64,000 bases of DNA from assembly GCF_000935215.1 (NCBI RefSeq), contig NZ_JXXD01000011.1, positions 43,425 through 107,424 of the forward strand, in the 5' to 3' direction. Positions 8,841 to 16,971 of the stretch are shown one piece after another; positions within the stretch are counted from its first letter, which is position 1; every line of letters starts with the position of its first letter. The notes under the pieces were generated by a model. The model saw nothing but the letters and a program-made list of their open reading frames with translations. It did not search any database and was not told the DNA's origin. The stretch is from Stutzerimonas stutzeri (GTDB taxonomy: Bacteria > Pseudomonadota > Gammaproteobacteria > Pseudomonadales > Pseudomonadaceae). Made by a program: the position numbers and the translations under genes.

Positions 8841-8871
8841 GAAACATACGTTTCGACCTGAGCGATGTCAA
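8841..8871 (-). promoter_or_regulatory. fadE1-like promoter with PsrA-type operator on the -10
   Basis: Minus strand: TTGACA (8871-8866), a 17-bp spacer and TATGTT (8848-8843). The -10 is embedded in the palindrome GAAAC-N4-GTTTC (8841-8854), which fits the PsrA operator pattern (G/C)AAAC-N2-4-GTTT(G/C). PsrA is the fatty-acid-responsive TetR repressor of Pseudomonas beta-oxidation genes. The remainder of 8872-9106 shows no gene or strong motif. Confidence 0.7.
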
Positions 8872-9106
8872 GCGCGGAACAGGGCACCACTTATCGGCTG
8901 AATCAGCCAAATTCAGGTCGAGCGAAGGCCACGCCTGGCGAAATTCGGGAATAGGAACTCTGATGTTGCAAAGACGCAGCAAGCCCGGCGCCTGCCGAGC
9001 TGACTGGCAGGAACGAAGATGCAGGAAGGAGAAAAGCGAAGCTGGCCGAGCGCATGAATGACGACTCGAATCAGCAAGGAGAATCGATGAGCGCCGGAGG
9101 ACGCGA

Positions 9107-9364
9107 TCAGGCCTGGGTATCGATCAGCGTGCCGAGGACTTCGTCAGCGCTCTGGATCATACGGGCACCTGCCTTGGCACTGTGTTCACCGACCTTCAAC
9201 TGGATGAGCTGCTCGGTGATTTCGGCGATTTCGGTGACCGCCTGGGAGTTGCCCAGCACTGGCGCGTTGGCGGAGGCGATGGAAGAAGCGGCCTGCTCGA
9301 CGCGCTGCTGACCGCCCTGGTAGGCACTGAGGCCCGCGCCCAGAAGGTTATTGGTGATTTGCAT
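9107..9364 (-). CDS. Small flagellar-rod/hook-like protein (PA0505-like hypothetical)
   Basis: 85 residues; ATG 9364 has GGAG 6 nt upstream. The N-terminal third (LGAGLSAYQGGQQRVEQAAS-SIAS) has the heptad-like pattern of the N-terminal helix of flagellar axial proteins. The C-terminus (SAKAGARMIQSADEVLGTLI) closely resembles the conserved C-terminal helix of rod, hook and FlgK proteins (...ANAKVIKTADEMLGTLL...). The large middle domain of those proteins is missing, so this looks like two terminal helices joined directly. No flagellar gene is nearby. It lies between fadE1 and bioD, as PA0505 does in P. aeruginosa. Its function is unknown; it might assemble with the flagellar axial structure or be a free-standing relic. 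Confidence 0.75.
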   Translation of the reverse strand: MQITNNLLGAGLSAYQGGQQRVEQAASSIASANAPVLGNSQAVTEIAEITEQLIQLKVGEHSAKAGARMIQSADEVLGTLIDTQA

Positions 9365-9451
9365 GGTGACTCCACGCGCTATCAGGTTGCCAGCATTCAA
9401 GCAGATGCCGACACGTACCGCAAGGCGCGAGTCGCCGCAATGCGCGTCCGC

Positions 9452-10138
9452 TCACACCGGCTGCAACGCGGGCAACGTCAGGTAGCGCGCGACCTGACGC
9501 GCCGTTGGCGCAGCGAGGCGAGGCACCTGGCCAAGGCAGGGTGCCGGTAGCAGCTCAGCGAGCGTGGCGAGGTTGTCATCCAGCCGCGACGTGGCAGGGT
9601 CGATGATATTCGCCACCCAGCCAGCCAGCGCCAGCCCGTCGCGGGCGATCGCTTCAGCACTGAGCAGCGCATGGTTGATACAACCCAAGCGCACCCCTAC
9701 TACGAGAATGACCGGTAAACCCAGCGCCGCGGGCAATGCCGACAGATGCTCACGCGCATTCAGCGGGACTCGCCAGCCTCCCGCGCCCTCGACCAGAGTG
9801 ACGCCGGCCTGCCGGGCCATTACCGGTTGCACGGCCTCGATCAGACGAGCGGCGGTCAGTTCGACACCCGCTTCGCGGGCGGCTATATGCGGGGCAATGG
9901 CCGGCTCGAACGCGAACGGATTGACCGTCGCATAGTCCAGCGCAAGGCTGCATTCGGCCAGCAGGGCCAGCGCATCGCTGTTACGTAAACCCTGCTCGGT
10001 CCTTTCGCAGCCTGAGGCGACCGGCTTCACCGCCGCGGTGGACAACCCCGCCAGGCGCGCTGCATACAGCAGGCCCGCGGCGATAGTGGTCTTGCCAACA
10101 TCGGTATCGGTGCCGGCAATGAAGAAAGCGCGATGCAT
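9452..10138 (-). CDS. bioD: Dethiobiotin synthetase BioD
   Basis: 228 residues. An ATP-dependent carboxylase that closes the ureido ring of dethiobiotin from 7,8-diaminopelargonate. The P-loop GTDTDVGKT is at residues 9-17, the substrate lysine is in AAVKPVASG, and EGAGGWRVPL (about 115) is the second signature. Two tandem ATGs occur (10141 and 10138); AAGGAG is only 2 nt from the first and 5 nt from the second, so I prefer 10138. The stop of bioC overlaps the start, indicating translational coupling. Last gene of bioBFHCD; no bioA lies in the window. Confidence 0.95.
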   Translation of the reverse strand: MHRAFFIAGTDTDVGKTTIAAGLLYAARLAGLSTAAVKPVASGCERTEQGLRNSDALALLAECSLALDYATVNPFAFEPAIAPHIAAREAGVELTAARLIEAVQPVMARQAGVTLVEGAGGWRVPLNAREHLSALPAALGLPVILVVGVRLGCINHALLSAEAIARDGLALAGWVANIIDPATSRLDDNLATLAELLPAPCLGQVPRLAAPTARQVARYLTLPALQPV

Positions 10139-10953
10139 CATGGCTCCTTGTGCAGAATGCCGTAGATCACCTGGTAGGTCGCCGGAAGCCCCTCGGGACG
10201 GCGGAATCCTTCGTAGGCCTCGACCAGCGCGCGGATGCGTGCACGCCCGGTCAGTCCATCCGGGCGACCCGGATTCAGGTTGTGCGCCCCCAGCGCCTTG
10301 AGCTCATGGGTCAGCTGGCGCAGATCGGGGAAATGCAGCACTTCCGGGCGCACTTCGAGACTCGCCAATCCAAGACCGCAGCCCCTACACAGCGTCTGGT
10401 AGGCCTCCCGCGAGCGGAAGCGGTTGACGTGAGCGAAGCCGTCCACCGCCTGCCAGCTGTCCCGCAGCTCCTGCAGGGTACCGCTGCACAGACTGGTGAA
10501 GGCAAAGATGCCGCCCGGACGCAGCACCCGCCGCACTTCGCTCAGCACGCTGGCGAAATCCTCGCACCACTGCAGGGCCAGGCTCGAATAGATCAGGTCG
10601 ACAGTGCCATCACGCAGCGGCAGCCGCTCGGCGTCACCGGTGACGAAATGCCGTGCGCCGCCCTGCGGCCGTGCATGGCGCAGCATGCCCTCGGCGATAT
10701 CCAGTGCCAGGCCATCGGCCTCCGGAAAGGCCGCAGCCAGGACGCGGGAGAAGTAGCCGGTGCCGCTGCCGAGATCGAGCCAGCGGCCGGGTTGCCGAGT
10801 GGAGGGCAGTCGGGCCAGCAATTGATTGCCGACCTGTCGCTGCAGCGCGGCGACGCTGTCGTAACTGCCCGCAGCACGGGAAAACGATGCCGCGACCTGG
10901 CGCTTATCAGGCAACTGCGCCGGCGAACGCTCGCTGAGCGATGCTTCAGTCAT
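10138..10953 (-). CDS. bioC: Malonyl-ACP O-methyltransferase BioC
   Basis: 271 residues. A SAM-dependent methyltransferase that caps malonyl-ACP as the methyl ester, allowing fatty-acid synthase to build pimeloyl-ACP methyl ester. The SAM motif I is [12 protein letters not shown] (about 55-66), followed by ALDIAEGML (motif II acidic residue) and [11 protein letters not shown] (motif IV region), which is characteristic of BioC. The start ATG at 10953 overlaps the end of bioH by 8 bp; the long open frame upstream is bioH read out of frame. It partners with BioH downstream in the pathway and is transcribed in the bio operon. Confidence 0.94.
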   Translation of the reverse strand: MTEASLSERSPAQLPDKRQVAASFSRAAGSYDSVAALQRQVGNQLLARLPSTRQPGRWLDLGSGTGYFSRVLAAAFPEADGLALDIAEGMLRHARPQGGARHFVTGDAERLPLRDGTVDLIYSSLALQWCEDFASVLSEVRRVLRPGGIFAFTSLCSGTLQELRDSWQAVDGFAHVNRFRSREAYQTLCRGCGLGLASLEVRPEVLHFPDLRQLTHELKALGAHNLNPGRPDGLTGRARIRALVEAYEGFRRPEGLPATYQVIYGILHKEP

Positions 10954-11671
10954 CCTCGCCATCACCCATAAACGCCAGCATTGCCGTCGCCACGTCGTCG
11001 GCACGCTCCAGCGGCAGGCCGTGGCTGGCATTGGCCAGCACATCGACTTCCACATCCGGCAGACAGGCCAGCAGCGCATCTGCCGCTGAAGACGGCACCA
11101 GCGCATCACCATCGGCGAACAGATGCAGCTGTGGCCCCACATAACCTTGCAGCGCCTCGCGGCCGTCCAGCTCGGCGAGCAGGCGCAGACCCGCGGCCGA
11201 CACCGCCTGCGGCTGCTCGAGCAGGCTAACCTGCAGTTGCCGCGCCAGCGTGCGCGGATCGTAGGCACTGCGACTGCACAGCAGGCTGAAGCGCTTGAGC
11301 GTGTCATCCGGCCCGAGGAGGAAGGCCTCCTCGAAGGCATCGAACACTTCGGCAGGCATCGCCGTCGGCCAGTCGTCACGGCTGCGGAAGCAGGGGTTGC
11401 TACAGATGGTGATCAGGCCAGGGCAGTTGTCGCCACGGCGTGCTGCCAGCTGCGTGGCCAGCATTCCGCCCAGGGACCAGCCCGCTATCCAGCTGTCGAC
11501 GGGCAGCCGTGCATCCAGCTCGTCGAGCCAGGCATCTGGTCGTTCCAGCGCCGGCAGCGGGACAATGTCGACCTGCAGCCGCGGCTCACGATCACGCAAC
11601 AGCTCGGCCAGGGGCTCCAGAGCAGCCGGGCCGAACGCCCAGCCTGGCAGAAGAATCAGTCGATCACGCAT
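10946..11671 (-). CDS. bioH: Pimeloyl-[acyl-carrier protein] methyl ester esterase BioH
   Basis: 241 residues. An alpha/beta hydrolase that removes the methyl group from pimeloyl-ACP methyl ester, ending the BioC-BioH cycle. The nucleophile serine is in GWSLGG (about 75), the acid is probably the Asp of ADGDALVP (about 190) and the His is in ASHGLPLE (about 218). The LPGWAFGP near the N-terminus gives the oxyanion-hole segment. The start at 11671 ([11 protein letters not shown]) overlaps bioF by 8 bp; the longer frame to 11740 lies inside bioF and is rejected. Confidence 0.93.
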   Translation of the reverse strand: MRDRLILLPGWAFGPAALEPLAELLRDREPRLQVDIVPLPALERPDAWLDELDARLPVDSWIAGWSLGGMLATQLAARRGDNCPGLITICSNPCFRSRDDWPTAMPAEVFDAFEEAFLLGPDDTLKRFSLLCSRSAYDPRTLARQLQVSLLEQPQAVSAAGLRLLAELDGREALQGYVGPQLHLFADGDALVPSSAADALLACLPDVEVDVLANASHGLPLERADDVATAMLAFMGDGEDD

Positions 11672-12842
11672 CGTCGCTCTCCTTGGGCAACAAGGCCCAG
11701 CACTCGGCCAGCGCCTCCAACAGGCGCTCGAGCTGCGCATCGCTGTGGCTTGCGGTGAAGGTGATCCGCAACCGTGCGCTGCCGGCCGGAACGGTCGGCG
11801 GGCGAATGGCGCCGACCAGGATGCCGCGTTCGCGCAGCAATGCCGACAGCCTTAACGCCCGTTCGCTGCTGCCCACCAGCACCGGCTGGATCGGCGTCGG
11901 ACTGTCCATCAGCGTCAGTCCGATCTGCTGCGCGCCCTCGCGGAAACGCGCGACCAACCGGTTCAGATGCGCTCGGCGCCAGCCTTCGCTGCGCAGCAGC
12001 TCCAGGCTTTTGAGTGTGGCACAGGCCACCGCAGGCGGCTGGCTGGTGGTGTAGATGTACGGTCGCGCGAACTGGATCAGCGTTTCGATCAGCGCCTCGC
12101 TACCGGCGACAAAGGCGCCTGCGGTGCCAAACGCCTTGCCCAGCGTACCGACCAGTACCGGAACGTCATCCATGCCCAGACCGAAATGCTCGACGATGCC
12201 GGCGCCCGTCGCGCCCAGCGGACCGAAGCCATGGGCATCGTCGACCATCACCCAGGCGCCACGCTGCTTCGCCGTGGCACAAATCGCCGGCAGTTCTGCG
12301 AGATCGCCGTCCATGCTGAATACGCCATCGGTCACCACCAGAGTATTGCCGCTGGCTTTCTCCAGGCGCTTGGCGAGGCTTTCGGCATCGTTGTGCAGGT
12401 AGCGCGAGAAGCGCGCGCCGGAGAGCAAACCGGCGTCGAGCAGGGAGGCGTGATTGAGGCGATCCTGCAGCACCGTATCGCCCTGCCCGACCAACGCCGT
12501 CACCGCAGCCAGATTCGCCATATAACCGGTGGAAAAAAGCAGCGCCCGTGGTCGGCCGGTGAATTCGGCAAGGGCTTCCTCGAGCTGGTGATGCGGCATG
12601 CTGTGGCCGATCACCAGATGCGAGGCGCCGCCGCCCACACCCCACTTCGCAGCGCCCTGCTGCATGGCGTCAATCACCTCGGGATGATTGGCGAGGCCCA
12701 GATAGTCGTTGGAACAGAACGCCAGCAGGCGGTCGCCATCGACCATCACCTCCGGCTGCTGCGGCGCTTCCAGCAGCGGACGTTGACGATAGAGATGGGC
12801 CGCGCGGCGCTCGGCGAGACGGGCGGAGAGATCGAAGCTCAT
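11664..12842 (-). CDS. bioF: 8-amino-7-oxononanoate synthase BioF
   Basis: 392 residues. A PLP enzyme that condenses pimeloyl thioester with alanine. Visible: CSNDYLGLA (about 45), the substrate-site [10 protein letters not shown] (about 203), and the Schiff-base lysine in [11 protein letters not shown] (about 237). N-terminus [13 protein letters not shown] is that of Pseudomonas BioF, so the ATG at 12842 is probably right, but it has no Shine-Dalgarno; the sequence just upstream is CCTCCTCTC, the complement of one. Translation may therefore be weak or coupled. It follows bioB after a 117-bp gap and overlaps bioH by 8 bp. Confidence 0.95.
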   Translation of the reverse strand: MSFDLSARLAERRAAHLYRQRPLLEAPQQPEVMVDGDRLLAFCSNDYLGLANHPEVIDAMQQGAAKWGVGGGASHLVIGHSMPHHQLEEALAEFTGRPRALLFSTGYMANLAAVTALVGQGDTVLQDRLNHASLLDAGLLSGARFSRYLHNDAESLAKRLEKASGNTLVVTDGVFSMDGDLAELPAICATAKQRGAWVMVDDAHGFGPLGATGAGIVEHFGLGMDDVPVLVGTLGKAFGTAGAFVAGSEALIETLIQFARPYIYTTSQPPAVACATLKSLELLRSEGWRRAHLNRLVARFREGAQQIGLTLMDSPTPIQPVLVGSSERALRLSALLRERGILVGAIRPPTVPAGSARLRITFTASHSDAQLERLLEALAECWALLPKESDDA

Positions 12843-12959
12843 GGGTGCACCGAGAGGAGGTGGTTGACCACGCGCGGGTCATCCAGCCTGCAAATGGGTT
12901 GGCCAGGCCAGCGGCGGACGCGTGCAACCGATGCCGCACTCATCCACCGGACCCGATCA

Positions 12960-14015
12960 TCAGACCGCGGCGTTGTAGAACAGCTTGCTGTCGCGCTGTT
13001 CGATCAGCGCCTGCTCGATGGCCGCCTGGTGTACTTCGTCGGCATGCTCGTGGCGCTCTTCCGGCTTGATGCCCAGACGCGCGAACAGCTGCATGTCCTT
13101 GTCCGCCTGCGGATTGGCGGTGGTCAGCAGCTTCTCGCCGTAGAAGATCGAGTTGGCACCAGCGAAGAAGGCCAAGGCCTGCATCTGCTCGTTCATCTGC
13201 TCGCGTCCGGCGGACAGCCGCACATGGGATTTCGGCATCATGATCCGCGCTACGGCTAGCATGCGGATGAAGTCGAACGGGTCGACGTCCTGCTCTTCGG
13301 CCAACGGGGTGCCCTTGACCTTGACCAGCATGTTGATCGGCACCGATTCCGGGTGCTCAGGCAGGTTGGCCAGCTGGATCAGCAGGCCGGCGCGATCGTC
13401 CAGCGACTCGCCCATGCCGAGAATTCCGCCGGAGCAGATCTTCATCCCCGCCTCGCGCACGTAGCTCAACGTCTCCAGACGCTCGCCATAGGTGCGGGTG
13501 GTGATGATGTTGCCGTAGTACTCCGGCGAGGTATCAAGATTGTGGTTGTAGTAGTCCAGGCCTGCTACTGCCAGCGCCTTGGTCTGCTCCTGATCGAGCT
13601 TACCGAGGGTCATGCAGGTTTCCAGGCCCATGGCCTTGACCCCTTCGACCATCTTCAGCACGTAGGGCATGTCCTTGGCAGACGGGTGCTTCCAGGCGGC
13701 GCCCATGCAGAAGCGCGTCGAGCCGATGGCCTTGGCTTCGGCCGCCGCCTCCAGCACCTTCTGCACCTCCATCAGCTTTTCCTTGTCCAGGCCGGTGTTG
13801 TAATGGCCGGATTGCGGGCAGTACTTGCAGTCTTCCGGGCAGGCGCCGGTCTTGATCGACAGCAGCGTGGACACCTGCACGCGGTTGGCATCGAAGTGCT
13901 GACGGTGCACGGTCTGCGCCTGGAACAGCAGATCGTTGAAGGGTTGCTCGAAGAGCGCCTTGACCTCGGCGAGGGTCCAATCGTGACGCGTAATGGAGGC
14001 GGAGGTGGCGCTCAT
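12960..14015 (-). CDS. bioB: Biotin synthase BioB (radical SAM)
   Basis: 351 residues. Inserts sulfur into dethiobiotin using a radical-SAM [4Fe-4S] cluster and an auxiliary [2Fe-2S] cluster. The CxxxCxxC motif is in [14 protein letters not shown] (about 60-73); later conserved cysteines appear in RFCMGAAW (about 105) and GLETCMTLG (about 136). ATG 14015 has AAGGA 7 nt upstream; another ATG at 14019-14021 is too close to it. First gene of bioBFHCD, under the promoter and BirA-like operator at 14067-14119. Confidence 0.97.
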   Translation of the reverse strand: MSATSASITRHDWTLAEVKALFEQPFNDLLFQAQTVHRQHFDANRVQVSTLLSIKTGACPEDCKYCPQSGHYNTGLDKEKLMEVQKVLEAAAEAKAIGSTRFCMGAAWKHPSAKDMPYVLKMVEGVKAMGLETCMTLGKLDQEQTKALAVAGLDYYNHNLDTSPEYYGNIITTRTYGERLETLSYVREAGMKICSGGILGMGESLDDRAGLLIQLANLPEHPESVPINMLVKVKGTPLAEEQDVDPFDFIRMLAVARIMMPKSHVRLSAGREQMNEQMQALAFFAGANSIFYGEKLLTTANPQADKDMQLFARLGIKPEERHEHADEVHQAAIEQALIEQRDSKLFYNAAV

Positions 14016-14066
14016 GGGCATTCCTTGTAATTAATAGCGGCTCGGCGGCCTGGCACGGATGCGGAA

Positions 14067-14119
14067 TGTTTAGCCAAGCTCGATACGCTGTCAACCAGGA
14101 AAGGAATCATGGTTTACAA
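14067..14119 (-). promoter_or_regulatory. bio operon promoter with BirA-type operator
   Basis: Minus strand: -35 TTGACA (14094-14089), 16-bp spacer, -10 TAAACA (14072-14067), about 50 bp before bioB. The -35 lies in the left arm of CTGTCAACC-N14-GGTTTACAA (14088-14119). The right arm matches the gammaproteobacterial BirA half-site GGTTTACAA exactly, and the left arm differs from TTGTAAACC at two bases. BirA with biotinyl-AMP would block bioB transcription. The right arm also covers the comF start codon. Confidence 0.78.
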
Positions 14120-14813
14120 CTGGTCAATTAATATACAGCACTGCCTGCTGTGCGATGAACCTTGCGACGGTCACCCACTGTGCGGCCCTTGCGAAGCCGA
14201 ACTGCCCTGGCTCGATGGCCGGTGTGCAACCTGTGCCGTGCCACTGCCGACACACGGGCTGGCCTGCGGCGAATGCCAGAAAAGGCCGCCAAGCTATGAC
14301 CACGTCGAGGTGCCCTGGCGCTTCGCCTTTCCCGTGGATGCGCTGATCACCCGTTTCAAGCATCAGGCGCGCTGGCCGTTTGGGCGATTGCTTGGCGAGC
14401 GGCTGGGGCTGCATCTGCAGCACGCCTTCACCGACGGGCTGCCGCAGCCTGATCTTCTCGTGCCGGTGCCGCTGGCCCGCCGACGCCTGCGCCAACGCGG
14501 CTTCAATCAGGCGCAGATGCTCGCCCAGTGGCTGGGCGGCGCGCTGAAACTGCCGGTCGACGAGCATCTGCTGGAACGCGTCGTCGATACGCCCCCGCAG
14601 CAGCAACTGGACGCCGCCACGCGACGGCGAAATCTGCGCCAGGCGTTTTGCCTGGCGCCGGGCAACGACATCAAGGGCCGCCATCTGGCGCTGATCGACG
14701 ACGTGCTGACCACCGGTGCGACCGCCGAGGCGCTGGCGCGACTGCTCAAGCGTGCGGGTGCGGTTCGAGTGGACGTCTACTGCCTGGCACGCACGCCCAA
14801 GCCAGGCGACTGA
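14109..14813 (+). CDS. comF: ComF family phosphoribosyltransferase-like protein
   Basis: 234 residues. N-terminal zinc-ribbon-like double CxxC (CLLCDEPC, CGPC, CATC, CGEC within the first 60 residues) and a C-terminal type I phosphoribosyltransferase fold with LIDDVLTTGAT (about 196-206) as PRPP-binding motif; RGFNQAQ in the middle is the ComF family signature. Members take part in DNA uptake in competent bacteria; elsewhere the role is unknown, and Stutzerimonas species are known for natural transformation. ATG 14109 has AGGAAAGGAA just upstream, in the BirA-like operator. Divergent from bioB, as in P. aeruginosa. Confidence 0.92.
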   Translation: MVYNWSINIQHCLLCDEPCDGHPLCGPCEAELPWLDGRCATCAVPLPTHGLACGECQKRPPSYDHVEVPWRFAFPVDALITRFKHQARWPFGRLLGERLGLHLQHAFTDGLPQPDLLVPVPLARRRLRQRGFNQAQMLAQWLGGALKLPVDEHLLERVVDTPPQQQLDAATRRRNLRQAFCLAPGNDIKGRHLALIDDVLTTGATAEALARLLKRAGAVRVDVYCLARTPKPGD

Positions 14814-14884
14814 TAGCGGCGGACGCGCGGTTGTTTAAAAGCCCCGGTGCAATACACTGATCGGTCTATTCTGCGGAGCCGGTC

Positions 14885-15859
14885 ATGTCTCATCCCTTCG
14901 ATACACTCACGCCGGACTTGGTCCTCGACGCTGTGGAAAGCATCGGTTATCTCAGCGATGCCCGCGTGCTGGCGCTCAACAGCTACGAGAACCGCGTCTA
15001 TCAGGTGGGCATCGAAGACGAAACACCACTGATCGCCAAGTTCTACCGTCCCGGTCGCTGGAGCAACGAGGCGATTCTCGAGGAGCACCAGTTCAGCCTG
15101 GAACTGGTCGAGCGCGAGGTGCCGGTGGTGGCGCCGCTGGAACGCAACGGCACAACACTATTCGAGCACGCGGGCTTCCGTTTTGCGCTATTTCCACGTA
15201 GAGGAGGCCGCGCACCGGAGCCAGGCAATCTCGACCAGCTCTATCGCCTCGGCCAGCTGTTGGGGCGGATGCATGCGATAGGTGCAAACCGGCCGTTCGA
15301 GCATCGCGAAACCCTGGGCGTACAGAATTTCGGCCACGACTCGCTGAACAGCTTGCTGCAAGGTGACTTCGTGCCCAAAAGCCTGCTGCCGGCCTACGAG
15401 TCGGTGGCACGCGATCTGCTCAAGCGGGTCGAAGACGTCTTCGCCAGCACCAACTTCACCCCGATCCGCCTGCATGGCGATTGCCACCCGGGCAACATCC
15501 TCGCCCGCGACGATGCCTTTCATCTGGTCGACCTCGATGATTGCCGCATGGGCCCATCGGTGCAGGACCTGTGGATGATGCTCGCCGGCAAGCGCCATGA
15601 ACGTCTTGGTCAGCTGGCCGAACTGGTCGACGGCTACAACGAATTCCATGATTTCGCCCCGCGCGAGCTGCCGCTGATCGAGGCGTTGCGCGCGCTGCGG
15701 CTGATGCACTACAGCGCCTGGCTCGCCCGCCGCTGGGACGATCCGGCCTTTCCGATGAGCTTTCCCTGGTTCGGCAGCGAGCGTTACTGGGGCGACCAGG
15801 TGCTGATCCTGCGCGAACAGATATCGGCGCTGCAGGAAGAGCCGCTCAGGTTGTTCTGA
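14885..15859 (+). CDS. srkA: Stress response kinase A (YihE/SrkA family)
   Basis: 324 residues, of usual length. A small serine/threonine protein kinase of the aminoglycoside-phosphotransferase fold, implicated in protection from stress-induced death in E. coli. Catalytic loop RLHGDCHPGNI (about 195-205) and the metal-binding DLDDCRMGPSVQD (about 217-229) are intact; the N-terminal SYENRVYQVG is the family's nucleotide-binding segment. ATG 14885 has GGAG 7 nt upstream. It lies 71 bp after comF and ends against a cluster of palindromes. Confidence 0.93.
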   Translation: MSHPFDTLTPDLVLDAVESIGYLSDARVLALNSYENRVYQVGIEDETPLIAKFYRPGRWSNEAILEEHQFSLELVEREVPVVAPLERNGTTLFEHAGFRFALFPRRGGRAPEPGNLDQLYRLGQLLGRMHAIGANRPFEHRETLGVQNFGHDSLNSLLQGDFVPKSLLPAYESVARDLLKRVEDVFASTNFTPIRLHGDCHPGNILARDDAFHLVDLDDCRMGPSVQDLWMMLAGKRHERLGQLAELVDGYNEFHDFAPRELPLIEALRALRLMHYSAWLARRWDDPAFPMSFPWFGSERYWGDQVLILREQISALQEEPLRLF

Positions 15860-15886
15860 CGCATGGTGTGGCTGCGGACCCGTGAC

Positions 15887-15943
15887 GGTGGATGTGAAAA
15901 GCGACATCCACCCTACGAATCCCGGCGTCTGCGTAGGGTGGAT
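15887..15943. repeat. REP-like palindrome cluster between convergent genes
   Basis: Two overlapping perfect inverted repeats: GGTGGATGT / ACATCCACC (15887-15895 / 15904-15912) and ATCCACCCTACG / CGTAGGGTGGAT (15906-15917 / 15932-15943). More GTGGA/TCCAC words continue to about 15985. The word CGTAGGGTGGA recurs at 55136, so it is a dispersed element. It separates srkA (+) from rlmJ (-) and may act as a transcript 3' end. Confidence 0.75.
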
Positions 15944-15996
15944 CGCGCTTTATCGATCCACGGTGTGGACGTCCACCGGGTGGCGATCTCCGCGAC

Positions 15997-16836
15997 TCAG
16001 GCCTCCTCGATCAGCCAGTCCAGCCGCCAGCTGCCCTGGCTCTGCGCCAGCTGCTCGGCCAGCCACGGCAACAGCTCACGCAGCTCATTCTCCAGCCCCC
16101 ACGGCGGGTTGACGATGGCCAGACCCGAACCGCTCAGGCGGCTGGCGTCGTCGGCGGGGTGGACGAACAGTTCGGCACGCAGCAACTTGGGCGCCCCGCT
16201 GCGCGCCAGGTCCTGATAGAAGCGCTTGAGCTGGCGCTCGTCCTTGATCGGATACCAGATCACGCCGATGGTCTGGCGCATGCGCCCCAGCGCTTCCTTC
16301 ATTGCCGTGACGCAGCGGCTCAATTCGTCGGCCTGTTCGAACGGCGGATCGATCAGCAGTACCACGCGCTTTTCCTGCGTCGGCATCAAGGCCCGCGGCA
16401 CATGCCAGCCCTCGCCTCGGTGCACGGCCACGCGGCGGTCGCCGGCCATGTTGTCCTTGAGCAGCGCGCCGTCCTCGGGATGCTTTTCGTTGAGCTGCAG
16501 ACGATCCTGCTCGCGGGTCAGTTGCCGCGCCAGCTCCGGCGAGCCGGGGTAATAGCGCAGCGCCCCGTCCGGGTTGAGCTGGCGGATCACGCCGAGGTAG
16601 TCATCGAGCAGCGCCGGGTGCGCCTCAGCCTGCCAGATGCGGGCGATGCCCTGCAGCCACTCGCCGGTGCGGCTGGCCTGGTCGCCGGCCAGATCGTAGA
16701 GGCCGACGCCGGCATGGCTGTCGAGGTAGGCGAAGGGCGCCTCCTTGCGCGACAGCAGGGCGAAGATCCGGCTCAACACCAGGTGTTTGAGCACATCGGC
16801 GTGGTTGCCGGCATGGAAGGCGTGGCGGTAGTTCAT
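15997..16836 (-). CDS. rlmJ: 23S rRNA (adenine(2030)-N6)-methyltransferase RlmJ
   Basis: 279 residues, matching the family. Begins MNYRHAFHAGNHADVLKH, the typical RlmJ N-terminus, followed by SHAGVGLYDL as SAM-binding region and LLIDPPFEQ (about 165) as the catalytic (N/D)PP(Y/F) motif. It methylates A2030 of 23S rRNA and is not essential. ATG 16836 has a strong GAGGAGGA. The open frame reaching 17757 is a shadow of the gene on the other strand. Divergent from the nitronate monooxygenase gene. Confidence 0.95.
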   Translation of the reverse strand: MNYRHAFHAGNHADVLKHLVLSRIFALLSRKEAPFAYLDSHAGVGLYDLAGDQASRTGEWLQGIARIWQAEAHPALLDDYLGVIRQLNPDGALRYYPGSPELARQLTREQDRLQLNEKHPEDGALLKDNMAGDRRVAVHRGEGWHVPRALMPTQEKRVVLLIDPPFEQADELSRCVTAMKEALGRMRQTIGVIWYPIKDERQLKRFYQDLARSGAPKLLRAELFVHPADDASRLSGSGLAIVNPPWGLENELRELLPWLAEQLAQSQGSWRLDWLIEEA

Positions 16837-16971
16837 CTGATCCTCCTCGAGAGCCGCGCAGTTTACCCGTCCGCCTTGCGCCGCGCAGGTCCGGCATGAC
16901 CGGCGTCGTTTTCCCCGGCCACCGACACGGGCTACAGTGGCGCCCCACGACGACTGAACGGAGCTGACCTC

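Noticed and set aside
14049..14063. TGGCAC word upstream of bioB as a sigma54 -24 element
   Set aside because: The -12 TTGC element is absent at the required spacing.
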